Notes under the pieces: generated by a model | The model's input: only the letters and a program-made list of their open reading frames with translations | Databases searched by the model: none | What the model was told of the DNA's origin: nothing | Part shown: positions 14,401 through 29,300 of the stretch, piece by piece | Numbering within the stretch: the first letter of the stretch is position 1 | Layout: every line of letters starts with the position of its first letter | Source of the DNA: Takifugu bimaculatus | Lineage: Eukaryota > Chordata > Actinopteri > Tetraodontiformes > Tetraodontidae | Length of the DNA stretch: 64,000 nucleotides | Direction of reading: 5' to 3' | NCBI GenBank assembly: GCA_004026145.2 | Contig: CP034990.1 | Span: forward strand, 13,513,947 to 13,577,946 | Position numbers and translations under genes: made by a program

Positions 14401-17400
14401 AGGGGGACCGCGAGATTAGGGGAACCGCGATTGGCTCACCAAAATACACAATTTTCGGTTGTTGCATTTCTGAATTTACTTCTTATTGTGTTGTAACTTT
14501 TCCCCGTTTTGACCAAGGTGATCTCAGTTTGTTCCATGTAACGTAAAGAAGCCGCTCATATAGCCTCATAAGTGTATTTGAGCTCAACAAACAGAATATC
14601 GCTCTCCCCGTAGTGTGTTTTCTGACTGGTCTTTGTACGAGCAAAGTGTTGTGCGTCCTGTTTGCCAACCAAACACTTTTTAATTAAATCAAAAGGGATT
14701 AGCTGTAAATAAAAGTAATTAATGTTACCCCGTCTTTAATCGTTTGGATCTAAACTTGTAACGTTGCGTAGTCAACCAGACATCAATTCGCTGAAGCATA
14801 AAAGACGAAGTGTGTAGGAAGCGCGTTCAGGTTGCAGATAGGCTACGCAGACGCATAATTTACGCCTTGTTCATAGCAGCAGCACAAATTATAATTTTAT
14901 CTGTTGACTGGCATTACACAGAAGATAAATTACCTTGTTTGTGGAGTTCAAGTGGTCAATTAAGTTTCTCAATGTTTTTGGCCTGCTTTTGCTGATTAAG
15001 TGAAAAACTGCTCTTATAAAAAAACGCTCTCTAGTATTCATTTTATGTGTCACTATTCTCGCCCAAACGTTTGCGTTTGCATTTGTGTGCAGGTCATCTG
15101 TCGCAGTAACGCTGGTGATGATGGCAGGCATCCTGTCTTTTGTTATGTCAGAAACAGTTTTATTCAGAACACAAAAAGGAATGTCTACATTAACTGAGTT
15201 TTCTGAATCCAGAATCAGATCCGACAGGAAGTTGTTTGCTTCATAGTTAAGTCTGCGCAGTAAATGCATGTTCATGAGTTTTGTGGCACAAGATAACTGG
15301 CGAAGCTCAGTTCCGGGTAGAAGGTAATGCGTATTACAGTTGTAGTCAGAGCCTAATGCACACGATTATCTGGCTGCTCCTGGCAGGAGGTATTCAGCAG
15401 ACATCAGTATCCTTATTTAAATGAACACAAGCAGAGTTCGCTAACCTCCCAATAGGATAATCAGCCCAGCGCTGGCTCACCTCGAGTTACTCTGGTGTTT
15501 AAATGGAGCATATTCCCGGTTCCACGGTTATATCCAAGATTGGCTGGTTCTAAACAGAGTCGGTAAGTGGCTGGTGGTTTAATAAAAGCTCTATGCTTCT
15601 CTTTCATGTGCCACGGGAAGCTGTCGATGCTCTTTATGGTGCCTGCAGCAGCAAAGGCCAAGAGGCTGAATAGTTGTCCTGGTGAGACTAACTGCAGCAG
15701 TGCATGGCACAATGAGCTCAGGACTACTTTCAGAGACAATTTTCTTTCGGCACAGATGTCACATGCGGAGCCTCGCAGCAGAACAAACTGTGCACAGTCA
15801 ACTAGTCAATGAACTGCAAGACATTTGGTATTTTCTGCGAGTCTATGTTATCGTCTGTAGTCTGGGGGCTGCTAGCAAAGGCAGCTACCTGCTTGATGTT
15901 CTCTTTTATTCACCATTTTGAAGGCCCACAATAATTTCTGTCATCTTTTCTGCTGAGCGCAACATTTTCAGGACGTTTTTCATTTATTAGAAATTTCTGC
16001 TGTCGGTGCTGCTCAAAACCTCTTTCTGGTTAAGCCACTAATGTAGGAATAGCTCCTGCCTGAAAGTGTTGAAATTGGGTTTTAAGCTGTCCTATTAACC
16101 TGCTCCTGGCTGCAACAGCGAGCCAGTAGGTCCCTCAAGCTTAGGCTCCACAAATCTGAATATTTAACAGTAATTGCAAGTCTTTTATAGGACTTGCAAT
16201 TACATGTATGTAATACAAATATACCTGTATGTAAATTCTGTCTGAAGAGTGATGACATGGTCAAAAGTGGGTAGGAGCCATGTTTAATTCATCAACGGGT
16301 TAGATGCTGCAGTCTGATGTTGATTTAAGGGGCCACAAAAGGTCCAAAAGCTGTTGTTGCATTTGGCGAGGGCTGCACAGATACGTGCTGTAATGGCCGA
16401 TGTTGTATAACGGGACACAATCTAAAAATAATGAAGCCTCAAAGATGGGCTGTAAAACCGCTAAGATGCAAGTAAACGCGAAATAGTAAACCCAGCGGCA
16501 TCACGCTGTAATTGATGCGGTGGGTTTCTGTCATTAATCGTACGGAAAGTGCAGGGTTTGATGATGTGCAGCACATTTGCATCTTTTCACACCCGAGTAG
16601 AAGTGAAAGAGTGATGTCATGGTGACCGAGCATCCAGTGCATCCACAGAGAGACGGATGGCGTTTCCGACCAGTTCTCATGGCTCTTCGACTTCTCCCAC
16701 CTGCAGCAAGGACGTGTTCATCCCGTGCATGCCACACCGCTACATGTGTCCTCACTAAATGTGCAAAACTAACATCGCACACTCATGGCTTCTCTCTGTA
16801 ACATGGCGCTCGCTGTGGCAGCACTTCAGGATTTTCATCTTTCTCGACCAACCCACGCTCATAATTACCTCCCTGCTCGCCTCCCCTCTGTGCCTGAGCC
16901 TGGAGTTCCCTCCGTCAGCCATTGATTTCTCTTTTCTCTCCTCTCGGCCTCTTCCTCGTGCCGCGCATCAGTGGTTGTTGAATTAAGCCAGTGCTCAGCC
17001 ACTCACTGCCTCCCCCTGGGCCGAGCAGGGAAACTCAGAAGTTAGGACTGTTTAAACGAGGAGGGTCGCCATTTCAAAGAGACTAGACGAGTAATTGTGT
17101 GGTTATATTTTTGGGCAGCTGGGCGTTAATTGCTCAGAATTATAAATATTTAAAGATAGAGTCCCCGAGTTTCCAAATAGCTGATGAAAAGAAGTCTGAT
17201 GTTCCACTTATTCTGTTTTTATTAAGCTGCTCTGCCGCCGTGCCGAAGTGTGTAAATATATCTTTTATACATGAAAAGATTCATTATTTTTCCCAAATAA
17301 GGGATTCCATAGAGCCGAGGCTGAATTTCCAGTCTCATATCACACTTTTGTGGATTTCCATCACATTGGGGCGTCGGATTTTCAGCATTATCTGACTTCG

Positions 17401-20400
17401 AGATTGAGCGTGGCTCGCCGTTCTTTTTTGTTTTGTCTGCAGATTTACGAGCTCGTGCACTCTGGTGCGCCTGCTGCTGTTTCTGTGTACTTTCCGGATC
17501 ACTGAGTTTCCAATCATACGTGGAGCAGGTTGATTAGAGTGTCCCAGGCTTTGCTGTGGACGCTCTGAATGTTTGTGACCCTGGTTAAACCAGTGAGGGG
17601 AACAAATAATGAAATATGTCTGACTAAAATAATTTAATATTACTTCTGTGTCTTGTGCCGTACTTACGGATGGCTTTCCGTTTCAGAGCAGCTGATTTAG
17701 CTTTTATCATATTTTATTCATGCAGCTAGTTGGTACAGCAAGTTGTGACACAGCAAGTGAGGCAAGATAAAGATGTGGGGTCGACCTGAGGTCAGCCCCA
17801 GAAGCTGCAGCCTTTATCTACTTGGTGAACCGAGCAGAAATGAGTCGCGTTGAGTTTGTGTATTATCAGAGAACGCGGTGGAAAACCTCCCCAGGTCACA
17901 TATTAACTCTTTTTCTGTCTCAATTTCCAGTGAGGGACGCATCGAGCTTCTGGGAGGAGGCATTCTCCAGATCTCCAATCTGACCGAGGAGGACGCCGGC
18001 GTCTACACCTGCATGGCGGACAACGCTAACGGCACCATCGAGGCGCAGGCCCAACTCACTGTGCAAGGTACGCTGCAAACAGGAGAAAGGTTAAACGCTG
18101 AGCTGCAGACGGAGGAGGAATTTACGTGTTCAGTGTTCAAACGGGGCTTTTCTAACAAATGCGCCGCCTTTAAATCTGCTGCGGATTGTAACTGCAGGAT
18201 GTGCGTTTGTAGATATGAATTGTTGGCAGCATTGTCACACAGCCTCACCTCATGCAGGAATAAATAATGCACACGGCGGCAGTAAAAGGCGCTCCCTGCG
18301 GTGCGTCATTCAATTTCTGCATCCAAATACCGACGATGCAAAGTCAATAGAGACCCAATATGCAACATTTCTGTTTCAGCTTCCTTCGTGCAGCCTGTGT
18401 AGTTCACTTAGTGTTAGTCTGTGCACCCTTCTCACTGCTGACGTCGTCCGATTCAGCACTCAAATTCAGCGTTGATGAGCCATTTGAATAACAAATATGC
18501 AAGAATGGATTTTTTAATGAGTATTAATTATCACAATAAAAAAAAAACCCCATCTGCTTCTTTCCAAGTGATTACTGACTAATCTTCACATTTCAGCTCG
18601 GAACCTCAGAACAGCTAAAGAAAGGCTCTTCTGCGGCGCAACATGTTCTCAGAAAGGCCGCAGACGTCCCACACGGGCCGATGAATATTCCGTGATGGGA
18701 GAGTTTCTGCATGTTTAACACATCCTGCGCTGAACGCTGCATCGGCAGCAATAATGACGCGCGCTCTCTCCGCATCAGTCATTTCATTAGTTCTGTAGAT
18801 GCTGCGGCAACAGTAAGAAAAATAAAAGAATTCTGACGCGCCCACAGCGTGTGATTAGTAACCCCTGTTGTCAGACGGCGTGCAGGATAAAATAAACCAC
18901 ATGAATACAAACATGTCAGCCCTCTCACAGGTGAAGCGCATCAGTGGGATTTGCAGCGACGTGAGAATGCGGAGAGACGCCCTGAGGCTCAGTCCCCGAC
19001 TTTATTGCATTTCACACACATCCGTGTTGTGTTGCGACTCCACCCCCCACCCCAAAAAAAAATCCCTTCATCTGTTCATCGCCTCCTCTGCCGCCCTTTC
19101 ATCCTTTCCCGGCGTTCTCTGTGATTAGAGGAGACAGTAATGGAAAATTGGATCAGGTCACAGGAGGTCATCTGACTTCGTTTGGTTTTTTTTTTTCGCG
19201 GTCTTCAGGTCCGTCTCGCCAAAATCCCTCGTGTCTGCGACCCCAGCCCTGCCACCCGTGATCTCCATCGTGACGAGACCAGACTGCACGGCTGGTCGGC
19301 CGCCTTTGAAAACTGTTGAAAGACACAAGTCATTATAATCAAATGCAAACACTTTGACGAGATCCCAGTCCCTCACGTCTAATTACATTTGCCTTATTCA
19401 GATTCACCAAGAAGCAGATTGCTGCATTGATTTGCTCCCCGGAGAACAGATTTGACTCTCGGAAGGTCAATTGATTCCCTCCAGGAGAAAGAGCCTCATT
19501 TTTGCTCAGTCTGTTATGAATCCGTAGCAGCAACAAACAGTTTTGTCCTGTGATTGACTTCTGAAACACCTCCGGGCTCTTAAGAAGCAGAAATTCAAGC
19601 TTAATGGCTTCTCATAAATACGGAGCAGCTTGTGATGGCGGAGCCAAGCAGACGCTCAGTCTGGTGTTCAGCGTTTCACCTGGAGACGTCCGAGGGCGCA
19701 CATCATCTCCTCAGGGAGGCGACGAGGCTGTCGCCGATGCTTTGCAGATTTCGGAGGTTTCCTTGGTTCTGTTTTGCCTGCATCTACGCAAGGTTGCAGT
19801 CTGTTCGGTCCCGACTCTCAAGCTGATGCTCAGAATTTAGAAACTTCTTTACAGACTAGTTACGAAGACTCCAGGCCTTCGTCCTTGGAGTTCAGAAACT
19901 TTTGTGGCTGCTTTCAGAAGCTAGCGAGGGTCATCGTGGGGGAGAATCGGCCGTATTTGCTGAGTGGGCGCCGCCCCTTCCTGTCAAAAAGAATAAACCT
20001 TATTTCATATGTCTGCAAACGAAAGAATAGACCAAAATAATGTGGAAAGTGAAATTGATCCAGAGTAGTTTGGGGAGGGAGTCTATCGGCAACTGTCAAA
20101 AATAAAAAATGTTTCTTGGTGAGCTGCCACATATGTAGACTAGCTTTTTATTAAATTCATAAGTGCCAGTAAGATCAAATGGATTTGTGGCTTTATTTGC
20201 CTGGAGAAGCACAATCTGGAATTTCAATGAGCTGAACTGCAAACTTGTTCTCCTGCAGAAGACAACAATGGATTTACCAGAAGGTTTAAGGGCTTTCACA
20301 TCCCTGGTTGTGTTTTTGACTCTATCAGCATAAGTGAGTCCAGAGGAGGCAGCAGCAGCTTTTGATTATGGCCTTGGATGACTTGCATGTGTGTGTTTAC

Positions 20401-23327
20401 GGAACCAAAATAGATTGGCCACAAACGCGCGTGTTTCCAGCTTTATGGGGCTCACAGTCAGGAGCCCTCGTCTGTCACGGCCTCACGCTGTCACGTCACC
20501 GGTTTGTTCTTTCCATGCGATTGCACTTGAATACAGGACATTCCGTCCTCCTCTTAACGGGTCATTTCTTTCCAGTGTGCTGTACAACCTTTACAGCCCC
20601 AGACTGCTGTTTATATTTTTCACCTTATTGTAAAAATACACTAAACTTCAGATAGGCTAGAATTCTTTCAGTTCCAGGAACCCGGCAATAAAAACCACAC
20701 GCTCAGATGCAGCACCTTGTTCCTCATGCAGCCTTTGTCCGAACAAGTCAAGAACTGAATATGCTTCTATTACATATCAGTTTAGAGAACGATAGAGGGA
20801 TTTCTTTCTTTCCCCTGAACCGCAATGAATTTATTTGCCAGCTAATAGAAAGTGATACGGGAACAAAAAGCGGTACGATATGATCTGGTGGATATTTTTG
20901 TGTGCTTTTGCTGCGGCACGCCATCTTCCTGCTTCCCGTCCAGGTATCACAGGCATAAATTATTCCCTGCCAAATAAAAGAAATGTTCCTGCTCTATTGT
21001 TAGTTAGCTATGGATCTGATAAGCAGCACCATCATCAGATAGCCAGTTTTCTTTTTCCATCACTGTAGGTTTGAATTGTTCTGTTATCTGGTAGAAATGA
21101 TTGTGCCACATTTGCATCAGGAAGGAGTCGGCATGTTGCATTTAGCTACATCTGAGGAGAGGACTTGGTGTTTTCCAACCTCTGATTCCCAAATCCCTGA
21201 GCTCTGATTAGCGTTTCTTAGCACCTCATCAGGTGTCATGTCACTCCTCAATGAATGAATGGAAAGATGTATAACTGAGTAACTCCTGCAGTCTTTTTGT
21301 AGTTAACACACCAGCTTTGTTAGCTTAGTCTAAGGATGCTTAATGTATCTTTTATTTATGTCACACAGCTTTCTAGCTTTAATAATGGTGGTTTCCCATG
21401 ATTTGGATCCTAAGAAAAGTATTCAAATTAAACATTTAATAATGTAAATATGCAGAGAGACTGCCCCCTATTGGTGTAAACCTAGCTACTGCACCATCCT
21501 GCTTAAACCCATTGTGAATACCAAACATCTCTTTCCCTCCTCCACCCTCTCCGTGTCCAATCACGTCTCCCCTGGCTCTGTCTGTGGTGAGACACGGCTT
21601 GGCCTGGATTGATTAAATGATTGATCATATTGGCAGTGAAGTTAGCATGTTGGCAAGGCATCTAAGAACTCTAATGAGAATCAAAGTACTGCATATGATG
21701 AACTCTACCCTACCGAACACATCATGCCACTTTGTTCAGACCTCATCTTTTCCTGCTGGTGGAAATTCATGAATCACTGTGTTGCTACGATGCGGCTCCT
21801 AATAGGACTTTTTGTTATGCAGCAACCATCCAGCATGTTCCTTGTCTTGCTGCTGAAGCTGTTTGTTTTGGCCTGGATTAAGAGTAAAGCTCTTATCTTT
21901 GGGAGAGCAGTATGGGTTATTAGTGCCGTTTGAGCTCCACTCTCCCTCAGAGGAAACTCGACTCCCAAAGAGCTTTTGATTAAGTTAGAAAGCTAACTGG
22001 ACTCCCGCCATGCTAGCATTGCAGGACAATGTCTTTAATATCTGGCTTGTCACAAGTTTCTCATCAGTTGTTCATAGATTAGAGAATTTCGTACCACCAA
22101 GACAGACAAACAACAAGCAGAGCAGCTTGTTTTTTCAGCATTTTGACTTTTATTGTTTCAACATTTTTGCGAGTTAGACCTTTCCCTCACAGCATGTGCC
22201 TCTTCAGTTAATTCCTGCATACCAGTAAAGCTTTAAGTAATCGTCCCAGAATCCCCTCCTGAATCCTCCAGGCTTTTGTTTAACAGTAACACAAACACAT
22301 GACCTTTCTGTGGCCCCCTTTTAGCCCTTTGCTGGAGTCGGTGTAAGTCTGTTTTAAAGCCTCTTTACTGAGCTGGGGGCTAAAGCGATGATACCAGCAC
22401 CAAAGCAGCAGCAGCGTTCCTTCAGCTTTTCTTCCTGTTCCCATATTTTTTCCTCCTCTCTCTCCTTTGAATGGGAGCTTCTTCCGTCGTGCGCCTTCAC
22501 TGCTGCTTTTCTGCTCAATTGTATTTTCTGCTGCAAAACAAGTCGGCCTGGTTGGAGAGAGAGTCATTCTGTAGGCGGTGCACGTTTCTGGTGTCTTAAA
22601 GACCTTTGCTTTGAATTTATTTGAAAACAGCAGCCCGGCTGTCCAAAAAGCTTCATTACAGCCCATATTTGAATATTCCTGCCGTCAGCTGTAAACAGCC
22701 AATTACAGGAGGTCGTCATACTTGTTCTCTGGGTGGCCCCTCCACATGCACACCACCCTGCACGCTACGCTCTGTTGATTCCTGAAAGTTCCCTCTTTCC
22801 CACCGCCTGGTCCAGATTGGTTTATTTAGGTCTTTTCTCCTCTTTTCCCAGTCCAGCAGGTTCCACATGAACTCCATTTAGACAAAATGGTGCGTGTCTG
22901 CCTCCGTTGATGGAGGGAGGGGGTGGCTGAAGATGAAGAGATAGCTTGAGTTATAGGAAGATTAAGAGCTTTTTTTGGGTGGGGGAGGTGGGCCTGGCTG
23001 GAAAATGCAGAATTAGAACTAAATAGAGCTGCGGGGTACCTGTCACGGTAAAATCCTGTCACCAGCAACTCTCAGCAGGAGGTTACGTGCACATATACAG
23101 ACAGAAAAACATTCATATTTGATGCAAAGCTTATATAAACTAGAGCAACATGGCCGGACTGAGACAGTCTGTATCTATAGAAACATACGTTCGCACACCG
23201 ACACAGCCGTGTCATTTCTGACACACCAAAGTCAACCAGCGAATCCACCTGCCGCTGCTGCACAGCTCCCAGAAGCAAATATCCAGGAGACACTGGAAAA
23301 CCCATTATTCATCACATCCTGCAGGCA

Positions 23328-23371
<44 letters not shown>

Positions 23372-26300
23372 CATGGTGGTGACTGCCTTGACAGCCATGC
23401 AGAGTCCACAGACACCAAACGTCCTTATTTCAATCTTGTCTCTGTCTTCAGATCAACTCCCAGAAAAGTTGAGACTCTCGTCAGACAGCTTGAGGAGGGC
23501 TATCGGTGCACTGTCGTCTCGTCCAGCTGCTCTGTGTTTGACTAGCTTAAAATGCATTTAATCGTCAGCGTAATAAGGCGTCCTCCCAGTCGATGTGCCG
23601 CTGACACCTTCCCTGAGCAGTTATAATTGCACTTTTTGCTGGTTTAGTTGTCGCAATCATCCTGCTGCTGCTGCTGCTGCTAAAAGAAAAGGCTCTAATC
23701 TGTTAAATAGAGTAAATTAGCCACAGCTTCATTACACATACTATATGAGGGGTGGGGCGCTTGACCTAACAACCCGCCTCTTAACTGAAAAAGCCAGAAG
23801 AGAACCTAATCCGCCCGCTGTTGCTAATATCCCATCAGCCAGTGTGAATGGCCACAAAATAGGTCTAATAACTAGCTAATCGCAGAGTCGGCCAGGCTGT
23901 TGGCGAGGGCCTGACACACTGCGGTGCACGGACAATGCAGTCATTCACACCGCAGTTCACAACGTTGTCGTTTATCACAGAGTGCACGGAGGCGGCGGAG
24001 GCTCAGCATAATAATCCAACATGCACACACACGCACGCATTCTCTCTTACCGCATCTCTCCTGGCATACACATGCAGCCCAATTACAGAGAGAGGACAAG
24101 GCTCGGGCCTGTGCTCCCACTGACCTTGTTCCAGGACAGATTGATGAGGCGCTGGATCAGCCCAGCAGATCAAATAACTTCTTTCTTAGCCTCATTACCA
24201 GGGCGAGGGGAGATCTGCCAGCACTTAGGCTAGGTAGAGGAGCATGCTCACTCGCTGAACCGCAACCAAAGCAGCTGTTGTTTTTGACCTGGATATAAAG
24301 AAATGGAGGATATTAAACTTTCAACTAATCAGCTTGGTGCCTTGAAGCCAGTAAATTCTCTGATGATGGCATTTTATTCAGAGCAAGGCCCCACTTTCAT
24401 TCAGTTCCTCACAAAGACCTAAATACTGAAGTTTGATGTCTCTGCATTACTTTTTTAGTCATTTATGTCCTCCCATCTTACCAGTTCCAGCAAGCCTGTT
24501 ATTTTGTTATTTTTAACCTCCGCTTGACTCATCGTTTTCCTGTGGATTCCACAGTTCCTCCCCAGTTCATGAGGCGGCCCGCCAACATTTATGCCCACGA
24601 GTCCATGGACATCGTCTTTGAGTGCGAGGTCTCGGGGTCGCCGGCTCCCTCGGTCAAGTGGGTCAAGAACGGAGACGCCGTTATCCCCAGTGACTACTTT
24701 AAGATCATTGTAAGTCTTACTCGGCACAAGAGTGGCTCAGATGAGTCCAAGTTGAGTTAAATGGATCTGTGCTGTGCTTGGATGTCTTCATGATGGAATG
24801 ACTCTTGTATGTTTCGTAGAAGGAGCACAACCTGCAGGTCCTAGGCCTGGTCAAGTCAGACGAGGGTTTCTACCAGTGTCTGGCAGAAAACGACGTGGGC
24901 AACATCCAGTCCAGCGCTCAGCTCATCATCCTTGATCACGGTACGCTACTCAGCAGAGCGCCCGCTCATTTCCAGACGAGGACGAGATGTGTTGACTGGA
25001 TCAATCCATCTCCTGCGTGAGAAACAAGACAACACAATGCTAAATTGCTCGCGTGATTAAATAATTAACTTCTGACAATAACCGACGCTTTGGAAATTAC
25101 CCATGTCTGATTTTGTTCAGACGTTATTTCCTTTGGTAACACAGATTTATGAGCTGGAGTGTTAAGAAGAAAAAAAAAGTAATTTTCTGCCTCCAAGAGA
25201 ATATTCAGGCTTTTAAAAATGTCTTTGAACAACAACTTGTAAGAGGACAAATCCTCCGGTCTCTTTATGTTTGGCTTCATTTTAAACTCTTCGAAGGATT
25301 GTGGAGCCTGTGCACATCTGCGAGAGTGCAAATAGTCCCTGAGAGTGTGAAGTGAACAGTGAAATGAGACCAGTAATCTTGTTAAACCAGGGGTGAGGCG
25401 GAGGGAGCAGAGTTGTGTCGGGTTCGCACAGTCCAATCCAGAAATGTTGTGAAGAGTTTGGGAAACCTGCATCACACGGCGCCGTCGCTTTGATGCAACC
25501 TCAGACGCGTGAAGGCCGTCTTTTAACGGGGAGCTCTGCTTAAACATTAACAAACACGCTGGCAAAGTGAAATGCCCCGGAAAGCCGCGGCGCAGCCTTT
25601 CATGTCTCACATTTGTTTTTCAAGCCAAAGGAAAGGTTTTCTCCATTAATTCCCAAAGAGGAGCCGCTGAGAGCAACCACAAGCGCAGACGCAGAGAAAT
25701 GTGCCTTGAATTACCCCCGAATGTGGACGGAAGCGCGCTAATGGTGTAGTTCTGTGGGTGTTTTTTGTTTTGTTTTCATTACACCTGATGTTTAAATAGA
25801 TTGTGAGTCAGTTCCGATGGGCTCATTTGCTCAGCCATAATAATCTCGTTCCAACCAAGTCGGGAGGAGAACAGCATCGAGCGGGAGACAGCCGCAGCAC
25901 CCGGCAAAATAAGAGAACTCAAACAAAAAGGTGGAAAAATGGAACAGCAGTAAAAACAAAAGGCGCCACCATCCTAATGTGGCCACAACTCTTCAGAGTC
26001 CCCTCGCGCTCTAGAGGAGATGGAGACGTCCATTCAAGCGTGAACCCTCTGTCTCCGTGCAGGTGGCTCGTGTATTAGCACACACGCGTGCAGCCGGTGG
26101 CTCCCCAGCTGCGTGAGGCCCTTTGATTGGAGGACAGAATGTCAGAAATAATGATGCCCTGCAGCTTATTGTGTATTTGCCTTTGACACCATTGAGAAGG
26201 GTTATTTTGCACGACACACACATTTTTTTGTGTTTATTTTCATTTATCTGACAGAAGTGCTGAGCAGCTGACCTTGCTCAGGGGCTCTGCCCTGAGCAGA

Positions 26301-29300
26301 GCTCAGACTACATTAATCTTTCTTTACCGCATCATATTAAGAGTGTCTCTGCTCCACCGTCGCTTCACATCTTTAATCCCAATTCCTGAAACTCATTTTA
26401 CCTGTTTATTATCACTTTGAATGATGGATGCAGTGATATTTCAGTTCATTGATTGATTGATTCGCTTTTCATGGTGCCGCCTTCTGTAGTGTCCCCGGCT
26501 CCTCTGTGTCTCTCCCGTTGCGTCCTCCTTTCTGTCCGTCTGTCCTCATCAGTGTGGACACATTGAATTCTCCTGCCATCTGTCACCTCGCTTTCTTACC
26601 TCTCACTTTCCCTCACCTCATCTTACCCAGCCACCTGCTCTCTCTAATAATCCCGCACACTGGCCTTTGTGTTCATTGTTCTGCTTTGAATATTCCCCGT
26701 TTACAGCCGCCCTCTCACAGCTGGATGTCTTTATCTGCCTTTTAAGCCATTTTGAGATACATACACACCCTTCTGTCTCTTTGTTGCCTTTTTCGTGTGC
26801 GGCCAGAGTCAGGTGTGGCTCGCACGCCCGCCCAGTCTGGGTCGCCCTGGAACTGGGCCAGGATAGACCTTGTTTGTATGGCTGGAGTGAGATAAGTCAG
26901 AACCTTTCCAGAGAAATAAACTTGTCCTCCTCTGACGGGGGAATCCACTGGGGTCAACGGCACCTCACCACCAGCCAGCTGTACTTTGCTAATGTTCATT
27001 ATTGCACATAATCTTTGCATCTTGACGCGCCAGCTGCAGTTTGCATGGAGGTGCAGGGATTAATCTGCACTTGTGGGGTTGTAAAAGGATAAAAATCAGC
27101 AGTTAGTGTGAGACGGCGATGAAAGGAGCACTGCTTCTGTGAAGTGAACATACTCTGAAGAGCATTTTCTCCACTCTTGACTGAAACTGCTGTATATGAT
27201 CACAGCTGTATGCTGCCACAGTAACCCGTGCATTTAGCTGTCTGGCCCTACAAAACCAGTCCACCAATACATGGACGTGTGCCCGCCACCAAAAGCAGCA
27301 TCTTTAAGATTTGTGACTCTGAGGAATATTAACTTGTTCTTGACTGAATTCACTATTAATGTTTTGCTGTGTAAGTATATGTTAATCAAGGGGTGTTTGA
27401 TATCCATCAGTAAGGTAAAATTGTACGACATAAACCATTACTGTGTTAGATCCTTCCTTGTTTTAATGGATTATTTCAATAGCTGTAGCTTTTTTCACCT
27501 TTACATCTTCTGGCTTTCGACCCCAGTGACAAACTGCTGCAGAAGTTAAAATACAACTTTTTTCCGTAATGTTTGTGTGGTTCACATTCCCTTTAAAGTG
27601 TTGTGAACCCCATTTCTTTTGGGTCAAATGGAAATTAGCCAGAGATTATGATCTAGAGGGCCTTTTCTGGACATTCCTAAACCATGTTTAAAATGAGTTT
27701 TCTAGTTGCTAACAGATGAGTGTAAATAGGAGAACGGTGGCCAGAGGTGGACCTCAAGGGGACATAATCAAGTGTAATGAAGGCTAAGTCAGTGCCTCCT
27801 AATGGGCCTTGTAAACGCACCACATTCAGACCTTTGTTTTTTGTGAATTATGCTAGCAAGATTCACGCAAGAAATTCACACCGTGTTGACCTTTTATCAG
27901 ATCACTCCGTTGTTTCTCCACTAAACTACGGCTGAACAAATGCTGCTGGTCGTTTTGATGCTTGCTGCCAGCTTGTGGAGGTCGGGGTTGCAAGGGAGGA
28001 CGGCCAGCTGCAGAGAATGAGCTGTTTCAGGAGTTTTCATATGACTGATACTATTGTAGGTTCTCGTTAAGCTTGGATATAAAAATCTGCTGTTTCTTGG
28101 TTTACAGTCGACATCTGTGACCCACACAGAATCCTGGAGCCGTCCGATTGTCAGAGTTTGATGTATAACACAGTGGCATGGGGAAATCTATTACTAAAAT
28201 ATGCTGCGTGTGCTTTTCCTGTAAGATGTGGATATTTAGCAACAGGTTGTCGCATACACAGAAGCTGGGCACCAGAGCTCAGGAGTCAGTCGGTAACGGC
28301 TGCTTGTCTCCACTCTGCTCTAATCAGGTCTCCAGTTCAGATGAATATTTGACACTTTGCCCTCCTGGTCTTCAGATTCAGTAAAGAGCCTGAAAGATGT
28401 TTTGGATGGATCAGATCTGAGCTCACGCTGCTCTAACCAAGACTCCGCCAGCCAGGATTAATCAAAACCATAGATATTATAGGTATAGATATTATAGCTT
28501 TATTTAGGGGGGCTTGTCTTTTTTGCGTATTACCGGTACTGAAGTCCTTCTGTGCTGAAAAGGAGATGACACACTACGGTATTTTTGATGCAAATGTGCA
28601 TTCAAGCAACTGTTGAAGCCAAATAAGCTTTGGTTCAGTGAGCGATCCTCATCCCCTCTCTCTCCTTCGTCTCTCTCATCTCGTCCCTCCTGCTTTTCTC
28701 TGTCTACCTCTGGAACTGCTTGTCACCCTTCATCTTCTCCTTTATCCACCCATGCTGCCATTAGTTTTCCCTCCCCTCCTCTTTGACCTGTAGCAGCTAA
28801 CAGAAGATTCCTTGTCTTCCTCCTCCTCCATCTCCCATCAAAGGTACCTGGTTCCCCTCTGAGAGATGGAGCAGGCTGTCTGACGGCTGTGGCTTCTCCC
28901 ATCACGTTCTCTATTTATGAGTGCAGCAGTCGGGAGCTCTGGGATGACGAACTGGCACGTGTATTATCCCTGAAGCTTCAGCCTGATAAACTAACTGGCA
29001 CAGGAAGATACAGGAAGGGATATAAATGCAACTGCACATATTGTTCCTTTATTAATTGCAGTGGATTTGAGCACCAGTCCCATTTTGATCTGGGTCAATA
29101 CACTGAATGCTCCTCGAAAAAAGGCCAGACCAACCCACACACATTGATTGAGGTGTTCTGCATTAAAACAAACACTGTTTGTAAAGCATCTGAAAGTCAT
29201 TGCCAGAAGAAAATGACCTGTTTATGTAACAGATCATGTAAAATGGTTCCGACAAAGTTAAAGGGTGATAAGCTTGAGAAGACATAATAAATCAAGCGTG

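Larger units (their letters stand above)
9489..17930 (+). other. neo1: neo1 intron (8.4 kb)
   Basis: This long intron separates the two halves of Ig3. It contains a 17-C homopolymer (10742-10758), a short CA run (13921-13943), a G-rich tract (14366-14383) and a perfect 13-bp hairpin (16170-16203). No exon or non-coding RNA gene was recognised; open frames are all under about 130 codons and featureless. Confidence 0.8.
18068..24554 (+). other. neo1: neo1 intron (6.5 kb)
   Basis: This non-coding stretch lies between Ig3 and Ig4. It contains a CA microsatellite (23333-23369), a short CTG tract (23662-23680) and a sequence resembling a CTCF site on the - strand (21461-21474). No exon or RNA gene was recognised. 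Confidence 0.8.

Noticed and set aside
25065..25610. 181-codon open frame on the - strand in a neo1 intron
   Set aside because: No recognisable domain, no splice partners and a low-complexity Lys/Phe end; chance frame in a large intron.
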